From Micrococcales bacterium (GTDB lineage Bacteria; Actinomycetota; Actinomycetes; Actinomycetales; Cellulomonadaceae): a stretch of DNA of 5,851 nt. Shown here piece by piece: positions 1 through 4,593 of this stretch; the stretch's first letter is position 1; the number at the start of each line of letters is the position of its first letter. The position numbers were made by a program, and so were the translations under genes. The stretch lies in the NCBI GenBank assembly GCA_009783975.1, contig WRCL01000135.1:1-5851 (forward strand), given 5' to 3'. The notes under the pieces were generated by a model that was given only the letters and a program-made list of their open reading frames with translations, was not told where the DNA came from and searched no databases.

Positions 1-189
1 ACCACCAGCCGGCGAGACTGGCCCACCAGGGTCAAGATCGTGCTGTACGGGACCGACGGTGACGCCATGTGTGAACAGGTCCGCACCATCGACACCGCCC
101 GCCTGGCCGAGAACCGGTATGCCACCATCGACCACGACACCCTGACGCAGATCAGGCAGACCGTCGCCAGGCTCATCGGCGTGTACTGA
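1..189 (+). CDS. MazF/PemK-family toxin (endoribonuclease), C-terminal part
   Basis: The frame is open from base 1 to the TGA at 187-189, so only the last 62 residues are in the window and the start lies upstream. The visible protein reads SRRDWPTRVKIVL, then a short polar turn, then CEQVRTIDTARL, and ends ARLIGVY. This order (WP-x-R-V strand, a variable loop, the 'x-Q-V-R-T-I/V-D-x-x-R-L' segment, then a final helix) is typical of the C-terminal half of MazF/PemK toxins. That family consists of small sequence-specific mRNA interferases normally neutralised by an antitoxin encoded just upstream. The catalytic N-terminal half and any antitoxin gene are outside the window, so activity and pairing cannot be judged. 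The gene converges on cbiO with 22 bp between stop codons. The family call is by motif recognition, not a search. Confidence 0.75.
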   Translation, partial: TTSRRDWPTRVKIVLYGTDGDAMCEQVRTIDTARLAENRYATIDHDTLTQIRQTVARLIGVY

Positions 190-204
190 CGCCGGACAGG
201 CCGC

Positions 205-222
205 CTCCAGGTCAGCCTGGGG
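205..222. terminator. Small hairpin over the mazF-cbiO convergent junction (possible weak terminator)
   Basis: Bases 205-211 pair with 216-222 (core CCAGG/CCTGG plus one G-T wobble and one more pair) around a 4-base loop that includes part of the cbiO stop codon. It lies 15 bases after the toxin stop codon. There is no T-run on either side, so it is at best a weak or factor-assisted terminator. A 7-bp stem is not rare in DNA this GC-rich. Confidence 0.25.
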
Positions 223-949
223 CGACGAGGTTGGCGGTGACGAGCAGGTCGTGGTCGGCGAGGATCTCGGTGGTGGGGGCGTCGGCGAGGACGCGGTGGT
301 CTTCGGCGAGGACGACGGCGCGGTCGGCGACGTGGGTGAGGCGGTCCAGGTCGTGGGTGGCGGACACGATGGCGGTGCCGCTGGCGGCCAGGGTGGCGAG
401 GAGGTCTTCGAGCCACAGGCGGGAGCGGGGGTCGAGGGCAGCGGTCGGTTCGTCGAACAGCAGGACCTCGGGGTTCGTCGCGAGGACCGAGGCGATGGCA
501 ACTTTTTTCTTCTGGCCGCCGGACAGCTGCATGGGGGTGCGGTCGGCGAGGTCGGCGACGCCGAGCAGCTCCAGGACCTGCGTGGTGCGGGCGAGGGCCT
601 CGTCGGTGGGCAGCCCGAGCTGGAGGGGGCCGAACGCGACCTCTTCGCGGACGGTCGGGCTGAAGACCTGCACGTCGGGGTTCTGGAAGCACAACCCTAC
701 CCGGGCGCGGAACGCGGCGTTGAGGCCCGCGTCGGCGAGGGCGTCCTCGGTCAGCGGGCGGCCAAACGCGCTGACCGTCCCTGTGGTCGGGAACACCAGC
801 CCGGCGAGTACCTTCAGGAGCGTCGTCTTGCCGCAGCCGTTGGCGCCGAGCAGGGCCAGGCGCTGGCCAGGAAGGACGTCAAGGCTGACCTCGTCCAACG
901 CGGGGAAGCGGTCGAGGTAGGAGTACGACACGTCCTCGCACGACAGCAC
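212..949 (-). CDS. cbiO: ECF cobalt/nickel transporter ATPase CbiO
   Basis: This is a 245-residue ATP-binding protein, the motor of an ECF-type Co/Ni importer, acting on the cytoplasmic face with CbiQ. All ABC ATPase motifs are present in order: Walker A GANGCGKT at 35-42, Q-loop Gln89 followed by NPDVQVF (the NPxxQ-F variant typical of ECF ATPases), signature LSGGQ at 142-146 followed by KKK, Walker B LLFDEP at 163-168 with catalytic Glu167, D-loop around ALDPR, and H-loop His199. The family is usually about 230-280 residues, so it is complete. I chose GTG at 949 because it is the only ATG/GTG/TTG in frame between the cbiQ stop and the first conserved strand (LSCEDVSYSY). The reading frame stays open upstream, but that part only translates the 976-1067 hairpin. 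No clear Shine-Dalgarno is visible. Unlike the overlapping cbiM-cbiQ pair, this gene is separated from cbiQ by 118 bp. Confidence 0.93.
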   Translation of the reverse strand: MLSCEDVSYSYLDRFPALDEVSLDVLPGQRLALLGANGCGKTTLLKVLAGLVFPTTGTVSAFGRPLTEDALADAGLNAAFRARVGLCFQNPDVQVFSPTVREEVAFGPLQLGLPTDEALARTTQVLELLGVADLADRTPMQLSGGQKKKVAIASVLATNPEVLLFDEPTAALDPRSRLWLEDLLATLAASGTAIVSATHDLDRLTHVADRAVVLAEDHRVLADAPTTEILADHDLLVTANLVAPG

Positions 950-964
950 CGGAACGGCAGTCTC

Positions 965-988
965 GCAGGACGGTGGGCAGGACGATGG
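965..988. repeat. 12-bp tandem duplication at the edge of the hairpin
   Basis: GCAGGACGGTGG at 965-976 is followed directly by GCAGGACGATGG at 977-988, with 11 of 12 identical. The second copy forms the outer part of the left arm of the long hairpin. The first lies just outside it, 16 bases upstream of the cbiO start codon on the minus strand. The outer copy matches the opposite arm (right arm ends CCACCGTCCTGC) better than the inner one does, so the hairpin could pair in two registers offset by 12 bp. Confidence 0.7.
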
Positions 989-1067
989 GGACGGTTCCTC
1001 TGTCGTGTGGGCCAGCGCCGTTGGCGCAGGTCCACAAGACAGCAGGAACCGTCCCCACCGTCCTGCC
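976..1067. repeat. Long REP/MITE-like hairpin between cbiQ and cbiO
   Basis: Left arm 976-1010 and right arm 1032-1067 are inverted copies over about 35 bases with two mismatches and one extra base. On the minus-strand RNA one of the mismatches becomes a G-U pair. The strongest stretch is TGGGGACGGTTCCT (986-999) against AGGAACCGTCCCCA (1044-1057). The 21-base centre contains a second perfect stem, GCGCC (1015-1019) with GGCGC (1023-1027) around a GTT loop. The right arm ends exactly one base before the cbiQ stop codon (1068-1070). There is no T-run after the stem on either strand, so it does not look like an intrinsic terminator. From memory, palindromes with a GGGGACGGTTC core are dispersed in many bacterial genomes and resemble REP elements mobilised by REP-associated tyrosine transposases. 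No transposase is in this window and I see no target-site duplication, so the family is inferred. The hairpin itself is seen directly. Confidence 0.85.
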
Positions 1068-2009
1068 TCAGCCAAGGGTGCCGTCCCAGATGAGGAGGGC
1101 GGCGGCTGCTGCGGGGACGACGAGGGCGGCGACGAGGTCGGCCGCACCGAAGCGACAGGTGCGCAGGGTGCGGGTGTGGCCGCGGTAGCCGCGGGCGACC
1201 ATGGCCTGGTGGACCTCGTCGGTGAGCTGGTAGGCCTTGGCGACCAGTGCCCCGACTGAGGCGCCGAGGACGGCCCGGCCGGTACGGTCGTGGCGGACCC
1301 CGGTGATGGTGCGCACCTGGCGGCTGGTGACCATATCGGCGGCGACTGTGACCAGGAGCACCAGGTACCGGTGCGCCATCGCCAGGACCTGGGCGAAGAC
1401 CCGGGGGACACCCAGGGCACCAAGGGCGGCGAACAGACCGGTCCACGAGGTGGTCGCGGTGACGAGCAGAACCACTGCGACCGAGCAGCCCGCCCGCGCC
1501 ACGAGCACGGCGGCGGCGGTCAGGCCCTGGGCGGTCAGGCCGTGGCCGGTGCCGTGCCAGGTCCACAACACCACGACGACGTCACCAGGACGGACCACTG
1601 ACAGCGTCACCGGCGCGGCGACCAGGCACGTCACAGCCGGGACGACGACCCAGGCGCGGGCCAGGCCCACCGGGACGCGGCTGGCCGCGGCGAGCCCGGC
1701 GACTGCTGCCCAGGCCACGACGAGCACGACCGGGTGGTGCACGAGCGCGAGGGCGACGAGCACGACGAGCATCGCGACGACGGCTGTGCGTGGGTCCAGG
1801 CGTTGGAGCAACCCTGGGCGTGCGGCGGTCTCGTCGCAAAGGACGACCTGGCGCAGCACCTGGGCCGACCGGTCGGCGGTGGCGTCGAGGAACCCGCGCC
1901 GACGCCGTCGCCCGGACGGGCGGTACACAGGGGCGTGCGGTTCGGGCGCGAGCAACCAGGCGGGCACGTCCACATGCTGGCCGACGTGCAGAACCGTCGG
2001 GTCAGCCAC
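1068..2009 (-). CDS. cbiQ: ECF cobalt/nickel transporter transmembrane protein CbiQ (T component)
   Basis: This 313-residue membrane protein couples ATP hydrolysis by CbiO to the metal-binding subunit CbiM. Residues 1 to about 75 are hydrophilic, including an RRRRR cluster at 34-38 and ETAARPGLLQRLDPR just before the first membrane segment. Several hydrophobic segments follow, then a cytoplasmic helical region ending in the EcfT coupling motif (VHQAMVARGYRG; ARG at 272-274), then a last membrane segment (AALVVPAAAAALLIW). Ordinary CbiQ proteins are about 220-270 residues, and the excess is in the N-terminal extension. The start is GTG 2009, where GTGGCTGA overlaps the cbiM stop by 8 nt, suggesting translational coupling. 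No strong Shine-Dalgarno is visible, and a GTG a few codons downstream is an alternative. The frame stays open far upstream of 2009, but that part lies in cbiM's out-of-frame shadow and has no CbiQ character. The stop codon abuts the long hairpin. Confidence 0.88.
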   Translation of the reverse strand: MADPTVLHVGQHVDVPAWLLAPEPHAPVYRPSGRRRRRGFLDATADRSAQVLRQVVLCDETAARPGLLQRLDPRTAVVAMLVVLVALALVHHPVVLVVAWAAVAGLAAASRVPVGLARAWVVVPAVTCLVAAPVTLSVVRPGDVVVVLWTWHGTGHGLTAQGLTAAAVLVARAGCSVAVVLLVTATTSWTGLFAALGALGVPRVFAQVLAMAHRYLVLLVTVAADMVTSRQVRTITGVRHDRTGRAVLGASVGALVAKAYQLTDEVHQAMVARGYRGHTRTLRTCRFGAADLVAALVVPAAAAALLIWDGTLG

Positions 2010-3177
2010 CGGCGTCGGCCGGGCCCGCACGGCTGGGCACTGCGCGCTCCAGGTGGGCTGGGCCGGATGCTGGGTGGTGGGCTGGGCCGGATGCCGGGAG
2101 GTCGGCTGGGCAGTCGCTGACAGCCAGCGGGCCGTGCACCGGGCTCGCCGCGCGCAGCGACACGACCGCCTGGACCACTCGTGCGAGCACGTACACGAGC
2201 ACCCCGAGGACGGCGACGCCGAGCAGGGCCGAGACCCAGTACCCCACAGCAGCGTTGTGGCCTTCGCCGAAGCCGTAGTCGTGCAGGAGGGTGTGGCTCC
2301 AGAACCCGGCGAACCGGTCCATGCCCACAGGGACGGTGTGCAGGCCAAGGCCCGCCAGGTCGAGATCGTCGGGGGCTTCTTCGGCGAACGTCCCCCCAGG
2401 TGCGAGCAGCCCCAGCGGGCACGCGGCGACGAGCACCGCGACGAACCCGGCTGCCACGGTCGCCGGGCTGACCCGTGGGCGGCGCGGGACGGCGGACGGG
2501 TCTGGGTGGGTGGCCGTGAGGCGGCCAGGAACGGTGCGCACGACGTAGGCGAGGACCGCCGCGGTCAGGACCGCTTCGGCGAGCCCGGCGACGGTCAGGT
2601 GCGGCAGCGCCATCGCGGCCAAGGTCACCGCCATCGGGTACGGGCTGTACATCGGGACCCCGTCGACGCTGTGCAGCAGCGGCTGCACCCCCAAGACGAC
2701 TGCGACGACGAGCGCGGCAGCGTTGATCCCCGCGTACCCGCCGAACCCGGCGGCCACGAGGCGGCGCCGGCTGGCAAGGGCCGAGCCTCTGGCCGCGAGC
2801 CGGTACGCCCACGAGCCGACGAAGGGCATGACCACAGCCAGGGCCAGCACGTTGACCCCGAAGGCGAGCACACCCCCGTCGCCGAACACCAGGGCCTGCA
2901 GGGCCAGGGCCACCGACACGGCGACGACCGCAGGCCAGGCCCCCAGGACGATCGCGACGACCACCGCCCCGACGGCGTGCGCGCTCGTGCCGCCTGGCAG
3001 CGGGATGTTGAACATCATGATGAGGAACGACAGTGCTGAGAACATCGCCAGCAGCGGCACGTCCTTGGTCTTGACCACGTCGGCGACCTTGCGTGTGGCG
3101 ACGACGCAGAACGGCACGGCCGCGGCGAACGCGACGACGCAGGTCTGCGGGGAGACGTATCCATCGGGGACGTGCAC
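2002..3177 (-). CDS. cbiM: ECF cobalt/nickel transporter substrate-binding subunit CbiM with fused CbiN/NikN-like C-terminus
   Basis: This 391-residue integral membrane protein captures Co(II) or Ni(II). Starting at GTG 3177 gives MHVPDGYVSP, the family's hallmark N-terminus, in which His2 binds the metal. His67 falls in PGGTSAHAVG, matching the second metal-binding His of NikM/CbiM at the same number, which strongly supports this start. A Shine-Dalgarno-like GGGAAGGG (minus strand, 3186-3193) lies 8 bases upstream. Residues 1 to about 220 are the CbiM domain (N57, H67, H193 in ALPHLTVAGLAEAV). Residues about 237-340 contain a membrane helix, an extracytoplasmic loop (GGTFAEE, GMDRFAGFW, DYGF) and a second helix, the layout of CbiN/NikN. 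This explains the absence of a separate cbiN. The last 50 residues are a Pro/Ala/His tail with 8-residue repeats. Whether Co or Ni is carried cannot be told from the sequence. Confidence 0.92.
   Translation of the reverse strand: MHVPDGYVSPQTCVVAFAAAVPFCVVATRKVADVVKTKDVPLLAMFSALSFLIMMFNIPLPGGTSAHAVGAVVVAIVLGAWPAVVAVSVALALQALVFGDGGVLAFGVNVLALAVVMPFVGSWAYRLAARGSALASRRRLVAAGFGGYAGINAAALVVAVVLGVQPLLHSVDGVPMYSPYPMAVTLAAMALPHLTVAGLAEAVLTAAVLAYVVRTVPGRLTATHPDPSAVPRRPRVSPATVAAGFVAVLVAACPLGLLAPGGTFAEEAPDDLDLAGLGLHTVPVGMDRFAGFWSHTLLHDYGFGEGHNAAVGYWVSALLGVAVLGVLVYVLARVVQAVVSLRAASPVHGPLAVSDCPADLPASGPAHHPASGPAHLERAVPSRAGPADAGG
2052..2115. repeat. 24-bp tandem repeat in the 3' end of cbiM
   Basis: GGTGGGCTGGGCCGGATGC occurs at 2052-2070 and again, identically, at 2076-2094. 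A degraded third copy starts at 2100. The period is 24 bp, so each copy encodes 8 residues of the CbiM tail: PADLPASG, PAHHPASG, PAHLERAV (residues 357-380). The repeat keeps frame and may vary in copy number between strains. It lies downstream of all recognisable CbiM/CbiN domains. Confidence 0.75.
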
Positions 3178-3224
3178 AGCCGTGGCCCTTCCCGGACGCT
3201 GTGGTGGCGTCCGGCCCCCACCGT

Positions 3225-3230
3225 ACCCTA
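3225..3230 (-). promoter_or_regulatory. Candidate -10 box of a cbiM promoter
   Basis: The minus strand reads TAGGGT here, fitting the TAnnnT pattern common in actinobacterial promoters. It is 47 bases upstream of the cbiM GTG start, implying a leader of roughly 40 bases. No good -35 hexamer is seen at the expected distance, where it would fall inside the 3' end of fur. The placement next to the 14-bp palindrome supports a regulated promoter internal to the fur-cbiMQO cluster. This is a motif match only. Confidence 0.4.
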
Positions 3231-3231
3231 T

Positions 3232-3245
3232 TGCGACATGTCGCA
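3232..3245. promoter_or_regulatory. Perfect 14-bp palindrome, candidate Fur-family operator of cbiMQO
   Basis: TGCGACATGTCGCA is identical to its own reverse complement. It fills the space between the fur stop codon (3247-3249) and the TAGGGT -10 candidate (3225-3230), the position where a bound repressor would block RNA polymerase. The adjacent Fur-family protein is the obvious candidate ligand. It shares TTGC/GCA ends with the published actinobacterial nickel-regulator (Nur) consensus TTGCAA-N5-TTGCAA, but its spacing differs, so it is not a clear Nur box. Binding is inferred. Confidence 0.55.
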
Positions 3246-3246
3246 C

Positions 3247-3711
3247 TTACGGTTCGCGGGTGTGGTGTCTGGTCGCTGAGGACGAGCCGTGGGTCGCACA
3301 TGCGCGGCAGGTGCCAGACAGGGCGACGTGGCCGGGGTCGAGCACGAACCCCGAGCGCAGCACGACCTGTTCGGCGACCGTGTCGAGCAGGTCCGCGGGC
3401 AGGTCTTCGACCCCCCCGCAGACCTGGCACTGGGCGTGCACATGGTGGTGGTCACCGTCAGACAGGTGGTACGCCGTACCGCCGTGCCCCAGGTGCAGGT
3501 GCTGGACGACGCCAAGGTCAGACAGCGTCTCCAGGGTGCGGTACACGCTCGCCCGGTGCACCGACGGGTCGACGTCGGCGACAGCCTCGACGACCTCGGC
3601 GGCCAGCACGTGCCCGCCGTGGCGGACCAGGGCTGTGAGCACCGCCCGGCGCGGCCCGGTCATCCGCTCGCCGCGTGCGCGCAACCGCACCGCCACGTCC
3701 TGCAGCAGCAT
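3247..3711 (-). CDS. Fur-family metal-responsive transcriptional repressor
   Basis: This 154-residue protein has a length typical for Fur/Zur/Nur regulators. Residues 1 to about 80 form the winged helix, with MTGPRRAVLTAL at 17-28 and recognition helix HRASVYRTLETLSDLG at 52-67. The dimerisation and metal domain follows: a histidine cluster HHHVH at 88-92, a structural zinc site from CQVC (95-98) and CRAC (135-138), and further candidate ligands His34 and His128 (GHVALSGTC). All expected ligands are present, so a working metal sensor is likely. The start ATG 3711 is chosen because GAGGAG (minus strand, 3721-3726) sits 9 bases upstream. GTG 3753 would add 14 residues without family character. 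It lies between the lipoprotein gene (60 bp upstream) and cbiM (69 bp downstream, with a palindrome in the gap). This context favours control of Ni, Co or Zn uptake over iron, but the subfamily cannot be fixed by eye. Confidence 0.9.
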   Translation of the reverse strand: MLLQDVAVRLRARGERMTGPRRAVLTALVRHGGHVLAAEVVEAVADVDPSVHRASVYRTLETLSDLGVVQHLHLGHGGTAYHLSDGDHHHVHAQCQVCGGVEDLPADLLDTVAEQVVLRSGFVLDPGHVALSGTCRACATHGSSSATRHHTREP

Positions 3712-3771
3712 GGCAACCTGCTCCTCTGGGCCCACACCCTCAGTGTGCCGCACCGGCGTTCGTGACGTGCG

Positions 3772-4404
3772 TCAGCGCCGGGTGTAGGTCGAGCCGAACA
3801 GCTCGACGGTCGTCGCGTCGCACGACGGGGTGAGCACCCGGGCTTCGCGGGCGACCTGGGACAGTCCCGACGGGTCGTTCAGGCCCCATGCCGGCCCGTC
3901 GGGGTACCCGGTCATCCACGACCCTTGCAGGGCGGAGTCGCTGACCAAGTCCAGCCCGAACGTCAGCGTCCCGTCCCCGACGGCCCATGTGCCGTGCCCG
4001 TGGCGCAGCAGGGCCTGCCACTGCTGGGGGCTGCCTGACCACGTCGCCATGGACCCCAGGGCGGCGCGGCCAGAGCTCTGCGCGGCCGCCTGGGCGTCGG
4101 CGTCAAGCCCAGGGGCGAAAAGCCACTGTTCGCTGGTCCAGGTGCCGTCGGCGTCGAACCAGGCGTCGTACTCGGCGCCGTAGGCTTCCGGCAGCCCAGA
4201 GATCATCCCCAGGGGGTTGTCGAACTCGATGACCCATGCGCCGACGAGGCAGTCGGCGAGGTCCACAGCCGGTCCCTGGTCGGCTGGCGCAGCTGTGTCG
4301 GTGCTCGTGGCGGTGGGCGTCTTCGTCGCGGTGGCCGGCTCGGAGCAGCCGGCGAGGGTGAGCAGCGCTACGACCACCAGCAGCGCGAGCGTCGTCCGGG
4401 TCAT
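3772..4404 (-). CDS. Secreted lipoprotein of unknown function, possibly lipocalin-like
   Basis: This 210-residue protein starts with a clear lipoprotein signal: MTRTT, a hydrophobic stretch and lipobox LAGC at 17-20, so Cys20 should be lipidated and the protein anchored outside the membrane. A Thr/Ala/Pro linker (about 21-46) leads to the mature domain. That domain begins CLVGAW (52-57) and ends with PSCDATTVELFGSTYTRR, so Cys52 and Cys195 could bridge its two ends. The G-x-W entry and the ends-joining disulfide suggest a small beta-barrel of lipocalin type, but I do not recognise the family. ATG 4404 is supported by AAGGAG (minus strand, 4411-4416), 6 bases upstream. In-frame ATGs slightly upstream lack this site. 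It precedes fur on the same strand by 60 bp and may be co-transcribed with it. A role in metal handling would be guilt by association only. Confidence 0.85.
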   Translation of the reverse strand: MTRTTLALLVVVALLTLAGCSEPATATKTPTATSTDTAAPADQGPAVDLADCLVGAWVIEFDNPLGMISGLPEAYGAEYDAWFDADGTWTSEQWLFAPGLDADAQAAAQSSGRAALGSMATWSGSPQQWQALLRHGHGTWAVGDGTLTFGLDLVSDSALQGSWMTGYPDGPAWGLNDPSGLSQVAREARVLTPSCDATTVELFGSTYTRR

Positions 4405-4527
4405 GTTCGGCTCCTTCGTCGGGCTCATCATGCACGAGCCGTGGCCGTCGCGTCTTGGGTTCCCCTGTGCGCGGGGTGATCTGTGCAGCACGCGCACGTG
4501 GGCGTCGCGTGGGGGCTGGACGCGCCG

Positions 4528-4559
4528 TAGGGTGTGAGGCAGATCCGTGCCACACCCTA
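4528..4559. repeat. Inverted repeat TAGGGTGTG-N14-CACACCCTA in the divergent promoter region
   Basis: The arms 4528-4536 and 4551-4559 are perfect 9-bp inverted copies around a 14-base spacer. Both arms contain TAGGGT, on opposite strands, and the right arm overlaps a second plus-strand TAGGGT (4558-4563) that is the best -10 candidate for the HAD gene. It could be an operator for a dimeric regulator, a pair of divergent promoter elements, or a leader hairpin. No adjacent regulator other than Fur is visible, and its half-site differs from the palindrome before cbiM. Confidence 0.6.
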
Positions 4560-4563
4560 GGGT
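4558..4563 (+). promoter_or_regulatory. Candidate -10 box for the HAD phosphatase gene
   Basis: TAGGGT is the same hexamer as the -10 candidate before cbiM. It lies 30 bases upstream of the CTG start and 17 bases before the Shine-Dalgarno. No convincing -35 is seen at 16-19 bases, so the call rests on the hexamer and its spacing. Confidence 0.35.
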
Positions 4564-4593
4564 TCGCCTGGGGCCTGACCTGAGGAGCACCTG

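Larger units (their letters stand above)
4405..4593. other. Divergent intergenic region between the lipoprotein and HAD genes
   Basis: This 189-bp stretch must contain promoters in both directions. On the minus side there is the lipoprotein Shine-Dalgarno (4411-4416), a possible -10 (CATGAT on the minus strand, 4428-4433) and a 5-bp inverted repeat GGCTC/GAGCC (4422-4426, 4436-4440) around it. On the plus side there is a TAGGGT box at 4558-4563 and the Shine-Dalgarno TGAGGAG at 4581-4587. The 9-bp inverted repeat 4528-4559 lies between. No open frame with coding character, tRNA or riboswitch-like fold is evident. Confidence 0.6.

Noticed and set aside
503..508. A6 run in cbiO (minus strand) as a programmed frameshift or phase-variation site
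   Set aside because: The run lies in the normal K-K-K following LSGGQ, the phase is wrong for an A-AAA-AAG -1 slip, and the frame continues correctly. Six A's is short for phase variation.
976..1067. Long hairpin as an intrinsic terminator or tRNA-like RNA
   Set aside because: There is no T-run on either strand after the stem, it lies inside a presumed operon, and there are no cloverleaf features.
950..1423. Extended CbiO starting far upstream, inside cbiQ
   Set aside because: The extra residues translate cbiQ in the wrong frame and then the hairpin; the ABC domain begins right after GTG 949.
2052..2115. Tandem repeats as a CRISPR array or iteron origin
   Set aside because: There are only 2-3 copies without unique spacers, the period is a multiple of three inside a coding frame, and no Cas or replication gene is nearby.
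2010..2348. Extended CbiQ starting inside cbiM
   Set aside because: Residues encoded upstream of 2009 are a Ser/Thr/Cys-rich shadow of cbiM, while the GTG overlapping the cbiM stop fits the known protein.
1237..3039. 600-codon open frame on the plus strand
   Set aside because: It is antisense to cbiM and cbiQ, made of Arg/Thr/Ala-rich low-complexity sequence with no domain character. It is a product of high GC content opposite real genes.
3178..3246. Cobalamin or NiCo riboswitch before cbiM
   Set aside because: The gap from fur to cbiM is only 69 bases and the likely leader about 40, too short for either; no B12-box-like sequence was seen.
1631..3430. 599-codon open frame on the minus strand
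   Set aside because: It is out of frame with cbiM and cbiQ, very Arg/Pro-rich, and without motifs, whereas the other frame gives clear family proteins.
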